Positions 22,563 through 34,441 of a stretch of 64,000 nucleotides of DNA are shown in pieces. Under the pieces are notes generated by a model. That model saw only the letters and a list, made by a program, of their open reading frames with translations, did no database searches and was not told the DNA's origin. Every line of letters begins with the position of its first letter. The first letter of the stretch is position 1. The translations under genes and the position numbers were made by a program. This DNA comes from Paraphoma chrysanthemicola (taxonomy: Eukaryota > Ascomycota > Dothideomycetes > Pleosporales > Phaeosphaeriaceae), in NCBI GenBank assembly GCA_020744225.1, contig JAGMWG010000001.1:930001-994000 (forward strand). The letters are read 5' to 3'.

Positions 22563-23472
22563 TGCATTTGGAGATTCGTATGTTGTAACTGGTGGGAAGA
22601 GGTTATTGTTGTCGAGTTCAAGATGTTCTGAGAATGCGGAAGCGATGGGATCATGGTTACGAAGTGTGGCGGCGTGGGTCGAGGATTCTTATCTATCAAA
22701 GTCGCTCTGTCAATTTGAACTACATTCCCACGTACTTTGCAATGACATGTTATATGCTCTCCCAATTTCTCTTTATGTTCATAATGGAAGGAAGGATTAT
22801 TTATTTCATTCGTGAAGCTTACGCAGAAATGTTGCGAGTTCCTCATCGTAGCTTGGCACGAAACATGGGTGACGTCACCTAGACAACGCTTCGGATGGTC
22901 CTTTAACTAACGGTTCCAATACTTTGAGACATTACTTCATCTACAAACATCGCGCATGGCCTTATGTAGGTCTGAAGTAGAAGTATACACGCGAGTAGCG
23001 GCGACCGTGCTTCAGAGTGACCAATCTGGATGGGAATTTCCCGTGCCTACTTCATCGGCCCCCAGCCCCACGCGACCGATAATTTCTTTGGTTAGACCAT
23101 CGTTGACCATGAAATCATGAGTATTGGCATGTGGAAATTACTAATTAAGCGTGTATGTCCATTGCATTACTGCCTTACTTTCGATCTCAGCCTTGTCCTG
23201 CTGCCTACCTGAGCCCCGCATTATGCATGAGGTGCGGCTGGAGGACTTCAGGCGAGATGAGAAATATGTCAACTGCACGATCTTCACCGCGACACAAACA
23301 GTTCATTCAACCGAGTGATAGTGGATTAGGCATCAGAAGATTAGTCTTTCGATTCACTAGACATTAAGCTCTCACTGTTTATCCTCTCCATCTCGATTGA
23401 TCCCAGCTTCAAAAAGTTTGCAAGCACACGACCGCACATATTGAACCAGACATCCTAGCTTGGACGCCATAG
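22563..23472. other. Intergenic region, no supported gene
   Basis: Carries the 3' region of the small unknown gene and the upstream region of the HET pseudogene. Nothing else seen. Confidence 0.45.
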
Positions 23473-25484
23473 ATGGATTCAGAACCGGAATGTACCCACA
23501 GATATCTAGAGAAGCTTGACTTCGGCATATGTTGTCTATCGTGTGGAAGCATACGAAGCGCCATGCATGATGTCCCGGTTACGATAGCGATATCACCCGA
23601 GCAGGAGTACCGACACGAGCGCCTGAACCGGAATCTTCATCAAATCCGATTGATCGAGCTTTTACCTCGTACGCTCAAGCCAGGCTCGATTGTGTGCCGA
23701 ATCGTTACTGTCGAGTTAGGCTCAGCACCTATCTAACCCGCAATCTCCTACAGCTGGGCCACAGAAGAAGGAGATGCACATAAAACGCAGCAGATCTATG
23801 TGGACGTCGGCAAAGGCTGTGAAGAGCTGAAAAATCTTCTAGTCACTGTCAATTGCCGAAATGCTCTGCAGCAAATGCAATGCGATGATCAAGAAAGTCC
23901 CAGATTGTGGCTTGATGCGATATCTATAAACCAAGACCATCTCAGCGAACGGAACAATCAAGTTCGCATGATGGGCGTAATCTATAGTCGTGCCCAATCC
24001 GTCGAGATGTGCTTCTCCACTCCTTGCGGATGGTCAAAGGACGCCATGGCTTTGCTCGCGCCGGGGAACACAACTTACGCAACACTTAAGGGGTACCAGC
24101 ACCGACGTTCGATACTCGTCCGGAGGTCAGATGGTTGGCAGCACTCTTTAGCTTGCGCTACTTCAGCCGTGTCTGGGTCATTCAAGAAGTCCTGCTTGCT
24201 CGTAAAGCGTTCCTCCATATCGACGGAAATTGCGTGGAACTAGATCGAAACACCATCATGAAAATTAGCGAGGTCTGTCGAAAAAAGAGATTTAACCTTC
24301 CCCGTCTTACACAGTGGGCCAATTTATGGGAGGACTATCGTCTCGAATCGGCTGCAACCCTAGTCTCAAGCCTCAACATGTCCTTGAACTGCTCAGTGTC
24401 AGAACCAAGGGACCGAGCATACGCAATTTTGGGCATGAATATGAGTCCGTATGTTCACTCCACGATAACGGTTGACTATACGTCAAGCTTCGAAGATATC
24501 CTGATTCAAACGGTGGCTGCGTGCATCGTGGAACTTGGAAACCTGGAAGTTCTCAAGTATGCAAAGCTACCGGCAGACAATTGGATTGTGGCACCAACGT
24601 TCACTTTGGAGAATTTCAGATATTTCCTTGAAAATACTGCGGACCACAATAGGACCAAATCAAGCAGTGGGCACCATGCAAGGGTGCTTGCACACCTGCA
24701 GTCATTGCGGCTTAGTCTGATCCGCTCAGCGCGAAATCCTCAAACCCAGCAGAACAAAATAGACGATGGTCCGACACGGCATAGCCCTCAAAGGTACCAC
24801 AGACCCGCCTGCAAATTGTTTCGCCGATACGAGCCGTTATATAGTCCTTGGCTTCCGCAACCTCGGTCAAACATAGATGATTTCTGCCAAGGAGGGGGGG
24901 AATCGTCTTGTGAAGCGCCCACGGAAGGTCTTTGGGCGACAGATACCTCAACAAATGGTTCTGTTCTTGTGCACTGAAGAAAATGGGTTCCGCAAATGCA
25001 GATTCTTCCTAGATTAGAGGTGCAGGGTCAACTGATGGGCCGTTGTATCGTATCGGTGGACAAAGACGTTCAACCGTTGCTCAACAAGATTAAAACGGAT
25101 GACGAAGCCAGGGAGGCTTCAATATGGTACGACTTTCTTGATCGATGTAACCGGCCATTGAAACGCAACTACCTCTTACGATATTCAACTGATTTGATGT
25201 TTGCTCGAGATTGCGTCTACATTGAAGATGGTTATGAACTGCTATTGCGTGCAAAGAAGGCATTGTCAGATGGCGAAACCATATTCCGATCTGGGCGTCA
25301 CATCGGCTTCACGAAAAGTCATTGGCAGTTCGGGGATCGAGTTTTCATCCTAGAGCACGTGCAATGCCCGATGCTCCTACGCCACGACAATGATGCGTAT
25401 AGGATTGTTGGCAAGTGTCGCCTTTGGCCTCCAATAGATCTCAATGTTGATTCGCAGGAAGGAGAGCGCATTGAAATATACTAA
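23473..25484 (+). pseudogene. Disrupted HET-domain gene
   Basis: HET-domain protein of the 'LWIDAICINQ' class, interrupted at least three times. From 23473 the frame reads IRLIELLPRTLKPG and VELGSAPI, then an in-frame TAA at 23734, then AISYSWATEEGD; the TAA sits exactly where the family has Tyr (PxYEALSYVWG). The frame continues with RLWLDAISINQDHLSERNNQ and VRMMGVIYSRAQSVEMC. Near 24104 it shifts to the frame of LAALFSLRYFSRVWVIQEV; a 38-bp intron with GTAC donor and TCAG acceptor would also repair this, but is too short to trust. PRDRAYAILGM follows. A TGA at 24975 breaks the same frame again before EVQGQLMGRC and the C-terminal GRHIGFTKSHWQFGDRVFIL. The CTAACCC...TACAG around 23734 resembles an intron end, but removing it would delete conserved residues. 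Confidence 0.75.
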
Positions 25485-25607
25485 ACGTGGCAAGGTCTTC
25501 GCGAATAGATTGCATACTGCCCTTGAATATTTCAACGTGGTGCCGCTTGTTTGATGCGGCTTTTACCATATCATAAGCTATGAAAAAAATGTACATGTCG
25601 TCTTTCT

Positions 25608-25695
25608 ATCCTCATTCAAGTCAATCACGAACGTCGAAACTCGTTTCGAGCCCGTCGCCTTCGGCTCCAAGCGATGCTCAGTACCACTTAGGAGT
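25608..25695 (-). pseudogene. Relic of an amino acid permease 3' end
   Basis: Read on the minus strand this segment encodes LEPKATGSKRVSTFVID, very close to the C-terminus of the intact permease ending at 29399 (LEPKATGWKRIPAFLFD, stop). At DNA level a 45-base core matches the permease end at about 37 positions, with several C/T differences, and short matches flank it on both sides (TATCCTCATTC; GATGCT). No other part of a permease is recognisable around it. It therefore looks like the leftover of a duplicated permease copy lost between the HET pseudogene and the kinase gene. Exact limits are uncertain. Confidence 0.55.
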
Positions 25696-25816
25696 AGTAG
25701 CTAAGAGAAATAAATATTGCTGTGTACTTGTACGAGTAGAAGTGCATTGTCATGGCCAGGTTACGGTCGAGCCGCAACAAACTGTCAAGGCCTAAATAGT
25801 ATACTGATATAGTACT

Positions 25817-28518
25817 CTAAAAACCATATCTTATCCTATCATACGCTCTAACAAAAATCGAGTCATTCTTTCTTGCCGCAATCAGTCTTTTGTACTCTTC
25901 TTCTTTCTCTTTCGACCTCTTCTTCTCCACCGCTGCCTTTTCAACCAGCTTTGCTCTTATCTCCGCGCTCCGATCTGCTCTTCGGAAGAACTCCAGTATT
26001 GTCTTGGCTCTTGTAATCAGAAAGGCCAGTAAAGATTTCGATTGCCGATCGTTATACTTCTCGCCACAGATGAAAGGTCCATATAGTCCTACAAGGTCAT
26101 CGGCCGTGATGCCGGGATGCTTAGCAGCACCGAGCAGCAAGTAGTTGGCCATGTAACCAAGGAAATAGAGCAGCAAATCTCGCCTAAGATATCCCAGGTC
26201 GAAAATGGCTATGTATTGTTCAAGAATTAAGGGCTCCCCGTATAATGCGGGATAACGTATCTTGTTTTCATCTGGCTTGGGCCATTTTTGAAGGGCATCG
26301 CTCGGTATGATGGGGATTGCTAGGCATTCGAGGTATCTGCACAGCACAATAGGCATTTCGTGAAGTTTCATGTCGGCCTTGGGAGCGATCTTAAATGTGT
26401 CTCGTAGTGTGTTGAAGCGCTCTTGGGTCAGGACTTGGTAAGTAGTACTAGTTTTCAGGCGATTCTTGTATGCACGCTCTTTTATTAACGTCAGCCACAG
26501 CCACAAAACGATCTGCAGTAGAACGCACCTTCAGCTTTCAAGATATTGGATACGCAGTAAACGATGATTCTGGGAATTGTGCCGGAGACGGGGATCGTCT
26601 GGCGATCAATCTTGAAATCAAATGGACCGATACTAAAGCCATCCTCACCCGTATAGAGTGGGGCACCTTCAGGGCCGTTGCTTTCCATCAATGGGGCATG
26701 CGGGCGCTGTAGCACCCGGTTCGTGCTCGATATTGCAACCTCCTTCTGTTGACCAGAAGTCTTCTCTTGAATCATATCACGTGGCTCGCCCAGCTCAGCG
26801 GAGTCGCTTTGTTGTCGCATGTCTCTGTTGATTGGGCTTACAGAGTCCAAACGTCTTCCTGTCGATTCGGCTCTCTGGTCGGCATTCTCTTCTAGCGTTG
26901 CAGGGATTTGGTCAGAGGATTTCCCTTCTTCGAGACCTAGCCCGACTGAAAGCTTCGCTTTGTCTTCCGCGACGTTCGAATCCAAGTGATGGCTTTTCTT
27001 CGACTGGGCTTTGCTATCCTCAAGCACGAGGCCATGTATCGCCGGCCAATCCCCTTGTACCACGGGCGAGACGTCTTCTTCAGAAGCTCCGATGTTGTCG
27101 TCGGTCACGAATATCTGCATATCTGAGTTTATAGGCGTCGATGGGATTCCAGACAGGCTCATAGTATTGGCCTGTGAAGCTGCTGCCGCCATTCCTTGCT
27201 GCTTGTACGAGTCCTCGATGTGTTCAGGCGTACGATTGATGACATCCTCCATTTCTTTCACGGTTTCAGGATCACTAGGCGAATAGCAGCATTGATCACA
27301 GCTATACATGAAGCCCACCAGGCTGTCGGATGCTGTGATTCGGTTCATCACTTCTGTGGCTGTGGGCCTATCCTTGCGCTTCAAGGCAAGCATTTGACGT
27401 ATCCAAGCGAGGGGCTGCGCTTGGGTAGCCTCAACCGCAGCTCCCCATTCCTTCAGTAAGTCCTGGGTCGCCTGTCGATTCGCGTGATAGTGGGTCGAGC
27501 CTGTGCCATGCGTCTCATAGAAAGCTTTCACCCAACCGAGGTCTTTGTTTTGCAGGGCTGCCTGCATTTCTAAGTAAACACAGCCAAGGGACCATATATC
27601 TGCAGATTCGTTACGGCCCTCGTAAGCCGCGACCTCCGGGGAGCAGTATCGCTGCGTCGCGGTTGTAGGCCCCGAAGTTGTATCCAAAAACTCGCGAGAG
27701 ATACCAAAGTCCGCTAATAGCACATTGGCCTTGTGAATCAGGACATTTCTCGGTTTGATATCCCGGTGTTTGATGCCTTGATCGTGAAGATACGAAAGAG
27801 CTGTCGCTAGACATCCAAAGAAGGTCCGTAATGTAGGGTGACGCTCTGACGTATTGCAGGCCCCTTTCAAATATGCTTCCAGGTCGCAGTCGGCAACTGG
27901 GTTTATGACTAGACCAAGATCATGGCGGTCTGTATAACTTCCCACGTAACGAACGATGTGTCTGTGCTTGAGGCGCTTCATGATCTTCATTTCGTCATTG
28001 AACACAGTCATTATCTCTCTGGATTGCGCACCAAACGCCATTCTCCGACGAATCGTCTTGAGGGCGTATTGTTTGTAAGTAACTCGGCTTTCGATCACGC
28101 GAACCTGGCCAAAACTTCCACTGCCAATGTATGACTGGACATCGAACGGGCGCTGCTCCTCTAGGTCGTAATTGCAGTGCTGTCCGTTTTCGAGATCCAG
28201 AGACTTCGTTAAGATAATGTACTGAGTCTGTAACACACTGGTCTTGACTTGAGGGTCCAAAAAGCCTGGCAGACCACGCGGCGAGAGGGGAAACCAAGCG
28301 TCTCCGAATCCTTCGCTCAACAGTCGCTGCAGGAGGTCAAGTCTTCCTATCGTCCGAAGGACAATGTAAGTTCGAGGCGATCTACCCGCCGACCTTTCTG
28401 TCGCATGGCTACATCGTGCCAGGAGCCGGGCAATCGTATCGATTTGGTCGTCGCTGAAGTTCTGACGAGGCTGAGATGTGTCGAAATATGCCGCCAGGCG
28501 GTCTTCAGGGTTCGCCAT
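25817..28518 (-). CDS. Protein kinase fused to a RhoGAP-like domain
   Basis: 883 residues from exons 28518..26529 and 26478..25817. Residues 1-125 form a fungal N-terminal module (TYIVLRTIGRLDLL, GFGDAWFPLS, then TQYIILTKSLDLENGQH) seen before a Ser/Thr kinase domain. The kinase has every key element: loop GSGSFGQV at 132-139, YALK with Lys154, HRDIKPRN with Asp253, DFG with Asp270, and CSPE. A Ser/Glu/Gln-rich linker of about 200 residues follows. The C-terminal part matches the RhoGAP fold: IPRIIVYCVSNILKAE, LCRYLECLAIPIIPSDAL (cf. LxELPEPLIP), and GITADDLVGLYGPFI (cf. MTAENLAIVFAPTL). The GIFR loop bearing the arginine finger is not recognisable at ERAYKNRLKTS. The 50-bp intron (GTGCGT donor, CTGAC branch) ends in AAAAG. 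A basic coiled tail closes the protein. Confidence 0.85.
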
Positions 28519-29398
28519 CGCCAGCGACAGAGGCACCCCTACTTGGTATGCATCTGAGCAGCGATCGGTGCTACAGAGAACAAGATAGAAGGAGGAACGA
28601 GAGTGTAGTGCGAGGTGTCACTGGATTTGGTGGAACGGCTGCTCAGCCACGGAGGACTCTCGAGGCGGCGCTTAGCACGTGCGTCAGGCTGCCAGCCTGG
28701 GTCAGATCGGCAACTTCCTCCCAGTTGCCCGCTTCCAAGATCTGACAAGAGAGTGAAATAAACAGATTGGGAAAAGAAATTGCCAGCGGCTTCTTAGCTG
28801 GCTAGGCTTGTTTCTTACAGAGGCTTGAGGACGAAAAACTGCGCGCGCGTATGCTGGCTTAAGCTCCACATGCAGCCGCTGTGTGTGAGGCTGAGGCGGG
28901 TGCGCAAGCAAGTTCATCCCACCGCAGCTGGAATCATGACATCTGCGATCTCAATCCTCGATGCGCACAATATCGTAATACACTCCTCAAGTATACTCTG
29001 AAGTACCGTACAGTACCGCGCTTCTGAACAAGCAGTACGCATTGCGGTCGTGCATCGGCACCGCCTCGCCAGGCGGACTGTCAGCCAGTAAGACGATGAG
29101 CACTTCCGCCACATTTAGAGTCGTGTTCGCACAAATTGCTGAAAGACTACTAACACTTTACAGCATAATGTTTTCCATAGTCTATGAGGTCATCCTCAAA
29201 CGACTTAAGGAGCAACAACGAGCAATGGCAGCAGCGACTTTAAATGCGAAAGCCAACACTCAGACTTCGGAAAAGTCCGCCTCATAATCGCTCCAGGATG
29301 TGGAAAACCAGACCGTTCGTAATTTGAAGTCAAACCATTACCAGCTCTTTTCGGTTTTGGATGCTCGACTAATAATATCCTCATTCTCGTTATTTACT
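28519..29398. other. Intergenic region, no supported gene
   Basis: Promoter side of the kinase gene and 3' side of the permease. A 39-codon plus-strand frame from an ATG at 29167 (MFSIVYEVILKRLKEQ) looks helical but is too short to support. Confidence 0.45.
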
Positions 29399-31189
29399 CT
29401 AGTCGAACAAGAACGCCGGAATACGTTTCCAGCCCGTCGCCTTTGGCTCTAACGGCTCCGGATGCTTCAACACTTCGTCCAATGCTTCCCGAATTGGAAT
29501 TTCTGCAAGCGACACAAACTTTGTCCCCTTGATGAACTTCCAGAGAAGAAACGCGGCAATGACCAATGGAATATCACTACATGGCGCGTCAGTTTTAGTG
29601 CAATAGGCAATTGCCTCAGGAGATGGAGACTCACAGGTAAGCAGAAACAAAGCCACTGGTCGACCAGTTTCCCTTTGTGAAAGTCGAGAAACCTCCAGTA
29701 AACAAGATCGTGAGGCACAGGATGAGTGCAATAGGCGAAGAATACGGTGTCCAGCGATTATGGAATGGCAGCTCGGTCCGTGGTATGCCCTGCTTCTTCA
29801 TAGCCAAGCATAAGCGAATATGGTTTGTGAGAATGGACGACCATGAAACGAGTACACCAGCAGCTGTCAGATCGACGAGCCACCAAAAGACAGTCATTGC
29901 GTTGCTTGAAAGAGCCATAAAGGCAAGGAACATGAAGGCTGTGTTGAAAAGTACGCAGACGTATGGCACGCCCCATGAGGTTGTGCGGAGGAAGATCTTG
30001 GGTGCTTGGCCTTTGATTGCAAGGCCGAAGAGGACTCGAGTACCGGAGAGGAGTGCTTGATCGGACGAGGACCATGCTGAAGTAATGACCACTGCGTTGA
30101 CGATGGAGGGAATGGCTTTAATTCCGGCAGCTGAGGCGACGATGACGAATGGACTTGTTGTCGCATCTCCACTGTAATCGTTGAGCCTGGGGTCATCGCT
30201 TGCAACGATCATGCCCACAATAAGTACTGTTTCGCATCAGTTGCTGTCAGTTCGAACTTCAAAAGACCCAACTTACCAGCTAGGATATAGAATATCAGTA
30301 CCCTCGCAAACACCTTTTTGCACGCTTTGGGAATATTCCGTCTCGGGTTCTGCGTCTCAGCAGCTGCCATGGCCAGACTCTCCACACCCGCAAAACTGAA
30401 TACGGCATTCGTCATCACAGCCCAATACCCCAGAAACTCTCCCCACTTGCCCGCTGCAATATACTCCACAAATGGGCCTGGCTTTTTCCAATACCTGAAT
30501 CCAATCCGCTCTTGCCCAGGGATGCCACCCAAATCAATGACCAGCCCAAAAATGATCAAGAACACAACAAGCAGGATCTTCAAACAAGCAAAGAAGAACT
30601 CGACTTCGCCGTAAATCCCCACGAACGCGATTCCCACCGCAAACGTGATTGCGATGAATATGCAAATAAACACGGCGGAATTGATGTCGGTCCAAAACTG
30701 GAAAAGCACACATATCGCACTAATCTCCGCCGGCACGCTGAGTAAGTTCCCATATACGATATTCAAGCCAATCGCGAAGCCAAATGCGGGATCGACTAGG
30801 AACTCGGCATGTCGAACGAATGATCCCGTCACAGGGAGCAAGGCGGCGACTTCTCCCAAAGCGAATTGCACGGCGCAGACGATTAGTCCGACAGTTGCGT
30901 AGCCGAGTAATGCGCCTAATGGGCCGCCGGTTTGGATGCTACCTCCGAGACCGAGGAAAAGACCTGTACCGATGGCGCCGGCGAGAGCGATCATTTGGAT
31001 GTGTCGTTGGCGGAGGCCGCGGGCGAGTTGGGTGTTCTCGAGGGGGGTGAGGAAGTCGCCTCCATGGCTGTCGTTGGGTGCATCGGCCGGAAGGGGGTGA
31101 ATGGAAGCTTCAACATCGATGTCTTTTGCTGAATTGGGGCCGGTTATGGTGGTAGTGGTAGTTGGAGAGTCTGCATGTTTGAAGGCCAT
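29399..31189 (-). CDS. YAT-family amino acid permease
   Basis: Proton-coupled amino acid permease of the fungal YAT branch of the APC superfamily. Exons 31189..30277, 30226..29635 and 29576..29399 give 560 residues and about twelve membrane helices. Diagnostic blocks: RGLRQRHIQMIALAGAIGTG, then LFLGLGGSIQTGGPLG in helix 1; GEVAALLPVTGSFVRHAEFL in helix 3; AVFSFAGVESLAMAAAETQN before the RRNIPKA loop; SWGVPYVCVLF; and the cytosolic FHNRWTPYSSPIAL. The C-terminal tail ends LEPKATGWKRIPAFLFD. Introns have GTAAGT and GTGAGT donors, with branch-like ACTGAC in both and CAG/TAG acceptors. The tail is echoed by the relic at 25.6 kb, so a second copy once existed nearby. Substrate range cannot be told from sequence. 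Confidence 0.9.
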
Positions 31190-31958
31190 GGTGGTGAAAG
31201 TTTTGAGTGTTGGCTATTCGGTCGCCGATCCGTCTAGCAAGCGATGCTTTGTTCTTGCAAAGTAGAGTCGTGACCTTTCTGCCGAAGAGTGGCTGTGGTT
31301 CAAGAACGCATCAGACCGTTTGTTGCGAAAAACCCCTCGTCGTCGCAATGCTGATGTTCTTAGTACATAAATAATATCGCGAGCGATCCCTCACGATTGC
31401 GTGCTCCAGTAGGCTTAAATTTACGCAAGCACAATGCACCAACGGGCGGGCATGAGACTTAACAAGTTAGCGTTGTGCTGATAAGCATCGCAAGACTTTC
31501 GGTTGGTCCCGGTGCGCTAGAGTTGGTTGCGCCGAAAAAGATTTCCTTTCGCCACATTTGGGTGTGAGCAAAGATTTCTATACATCTTCATCATCCGTCT
31601 GGGTGCATATATACAAAGATGTACCGTCAGATTAGCATGAGCCAATATTCAAGGTTAAGAATAAGTCCAGAGGGTCAGGCAAAAGCACGGGAGTTATCAA
31701 TACGATGTGGCTACAAAGAGTTGTGGGAGCATCGCGAAGTTGCACGAGAAGTGGGGCGGCCAGGTGGCAACTGACTCATGGGCAGAACAACCTCGATGAT
31801 GAATTCCACAATCTGAATCTACACGACATTCAGCAAATATGCTCATTCGTCAAAGGAGTACTTATGAGATCCAAATCGCACTCAGTGACTATGCTGTGTA
31901 CTAATCAGATGCTTCTGAAGAGCTGCAGCAACACAACCAGGCACCAGGTACAGAAGTG
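31190..31958. other. Intergenic region, no supported gene
   Basis: Upstream region of the permease and 3' region of the zinc-finger gene. No coding signal seen. Confidence 0.45.
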
Positions 31959-33029
31959 TTAGCTGGGGTCACCATGGTCAACACCATCGCTGCCTACACT
32001 CCCAACACTCGCAGAATCTCCATGTGACGGCTCATCATCTCCTCTTCCCTCCATAGCCACCCTAGGCCTCTTCACCCCCCGCTCAGCCTCGTCCTCAAAG
32101 TGTGCAAGCACATGTCTACACCTGTCGTCCCAGCTATCATTCTCATCTCCACAGTATACACAGCTCCACTCCGCTCGTGGTACGAAGTCCACTTTGCTCT
32201 CCTCGAGGACTTTTTCAAGTGGATAGTCGGCATGCTTGTCTGTTGTATGTTTGAGAAACTTGTCTTTCCGGTTGACGAGAAAAGGGTTGTTGGCATCTCG
32301 CTGGATGCATATGATACATAGCCAAAGTTCTTGGGGTTCGTGTGTTTCTTCGTGTCGACGCCAGTCGAATGCTCGCTTTGTGCGGTAGCCACAGCCGAAC
32401 GTACATTTGAACGGGCCGGTATTGACTGAGCGACGACCGTCATTTTGTGATCGACGGCGCCGGCAAGCTGAGACGTACTTCTCGACGGAGGCGAGTGTCA
32501 TTGCGTTGAGATGGCTGTTTGCCTGGGCTAATGTATAAGGTTGTTTTGAATGGCGGAACTGGCGAGAGGGAGTTCGATCTCCGTCTGTGATATCATAGTT
32601 GTACCCTGTTTCGTCGTCGAGCCTCCATAGTCCTTGCTCGAAGAACTCGGCAACGAGATGCGGTTGGGCACAAATTACCAGCGCTAGCGCTTCTATGTGT
32701 TCCTTGGGTGGACGTGAACCAGGACCAAGGTCAGTAAATTCTTCGTGCCATAATCTTAGAAGTCTGATCTGCTTCTTCTGAAGTGAACCTTGCACGCCAA
32801 CGGCATCTGCGGTTACGCTGATCTTATGGGTCGACCTTAATTTCGTGCTCGGACTCTGTGCAGCTGTCCCTGAGCTGAAACCATCAGGTTCGAACTCTTC
32901 ATGCACGTTGCTAGCATTACAAGATGCTTCTGACGGCAATGGCTTCTCATCTTCGCATTTGAATTGATCAGCCATAGGACTGTCCTGTGCCCTTGTCCCC
33001 GATGAGATTGTACACGAAGGGCTGAGCAT
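31959..33029 (-). CDS. C2H2 zinc-finger protein, probable transcription factor
   Basis: 356 residues in one exon. Residues 1-70 are Ser/Thr-rich; a helical block follows (QKKQIRLLRLWHEEFTDLG, then HLVAEFFEQGLW), reminiscent of short homeodomain-like regions that precede zinc fingers in some fungal regulators. The first finger is CTFGCGYRTKRAFDWRRHEETH (CX3C-X12-HX3H), quoted here in two parts: CTFGCGYRTKRAF and DWRRHEETH. A second Cys/His cluster lies at WLCIIC through FLKHTTDKHADY, and a third finger at CVYCGDENDSWDDRCRH with a HX3H end. An acidic Ser/Gly tail ends the protein. The first ATG in the frame is at 33029; MADQFKCED at 32975 is an equally possible start. Targets are unknown, and no cluster partner is evident. 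Confidence 0.8.
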   Translation of the reverse strand: MLSPSCTISSGTRAQDSPMADQFKCEDEKPLPSEASCNASNVHEEFEPDGFSSGTAAQSPSTKLRSTHKISVTADAVGVQGSLQKKQIRLLRLWHEEFTDLGPGSRPPKEHIEALALVICAQPHLVAEFFEQGLWRLDDETGYNYDITDGDRTPSRQFRHSKQPYTLAQANSHLNAMTLASVEKYVSACRRRRSQNDGRRSVNTGPFKCTFGCGYRTKRAFDWRRHEETHEPQELWLCIICIQRDANNPFLVNRKDKFLKHTTDKHADYPLEKVLEESKVDFVPRAEWSCVYCGDENDSWDDRCRHVLAHFEDEAERGVKRPRVAMEGRGDDEPSHGDSASVGSVGSDGVDHGDPS

Positions 33030-34441
33030 TGCTGGACTCACGATGAGAAGGTTGGTAAAATATGTAATGTTCGGCAGTGAACACTGCGATTGTCTTTATG
33101 TCGCTCCGGGAGAGATTGTCTTGGGATGCAATCGTGAGGCGAGGCCGGCACCTAGCGGGTAGATCTCGTGATGCTCTGAAGGCAGCAAGGAAGATGCTTG
33201 GGCGGTTGCAGCCTAATTGGAAGCCAGTCAGATGATCAACTTGTAGGTCTGTGTCTGAGGAGTCAAGATACTCTTAAAGATCTCGTATCAGCTTTGAGGT
33301 GGTTCGTGTGTGGCTCGAGATAGCAGCCTTGTGGACCCGCCCTTCTGCTCTGCTCAGGTAGGCGTACATCGCGAGCCCAACGCAGTAACGCCACTGACCG
33401 GATGATATAGATGATGCGAAGGCAAGAATAGCATGAAGGTCGCTGTGGTATGAAACCCGTTGTCATGCATGAGCCCGGCAGAAAGACAAGATCAATCTCC
33501 AGCAGTTGGGCGTCAGGGCTGCCATCGTGTTCTGTCTGACCTTGAATGTTGTGGGGCTAGAGTCGAGAGCTCTCTAGTAGAGTTAAGCCTGGTATGTGTT
33601 AGCGCGTGATTGGCAGGATTGCTGCCTAGAAGCGGCAAACATTGGTCAGACAGACCCCTTGCCAAAGCAGCGCATGATTTCGTAGGTGATGTGGCTATTT
33701 GAGTAGGACTATCAGTATCTACGATCCCAAAAAGTCCCCCCATACTGCGGTGTTACGGAAACATTGCATATTCGGAGCTCTCATAGGAACCTTAATAAGG
33801 TGCAACAAGAAGGCAGGGTGCGTGCTGAATTTAAACTTGCGCGCAGGACGCAGGCCAGACGCACGCCCTCGCCCTCGCCCTCGCCGTCAGTGTGCTTGAA
33901 CATGATCAATAATGCCGCAACATGCTTGCTCTACACCGAGTCCATCATCAGCAGATATGTGCTCTGGGTACTTCAGAGTCAGCCAGGCAAGGAGCTCAAT
34001 CCTTCCCGACGTGCTTGTTGTACACCATTTCCACAAATCTCCATGTACAACAACTTAGTTTTCGGTGGCTATTGCGGGCATGTAGTACAGATCTGTGTGC
34101 CTGAGGGTGAGCGAAAGGCGCTCGATGTGGCTCTCCATGACAGGAGTCACGCCCATCAAGGGCCTGCTTACGTCTGAGCCAACGCAGAACTCGAAAGCGT
34201 GGCATTCGCGTTGACGTGGGCCTCACCTAATGATGCTTCGTAAATGCACTCACAGTCATGTGGTGTGTGGTCGAATGCCCAAAACTTGATCGTGGCATGC
34301 CTCCGTTGGTGTGCCAGAGCCGTCGTTGGCATTGCTTCCGCCGGTGAGGGCGTGCCATTTTGGGTTGCGCCCAATCCTACAAGCAGCAGTGTTGGCCATG
34401 CCTTGACAGCACATCAATCTTGGTGCTCTTTACTAGCTTTC
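33030..34441. other. Intergenic region with short CGCCCT repeat
   Basis: About 1.4 kb without a supportable gene. Contains three tandem CGCCCT units at 33864-33881. A 137-codon plus frame (33764..34177) overlaps this repeat and shows no domain. Confidence 0.45.

Noticed and set aside
24712..24954. 80-codon minus frame inside the HET pseudogene
   Set aside because: No resemblance to a known family, and the plus strand carries recognisable HET blocks on both sides.
29042..29287. Small plus-strand frame with a helical segment (MFSIVYEVILKRLKEQ)
   Set aside because: Too short, no ATG context or conservation evidence; lies in the promoter region of the kinase gene.
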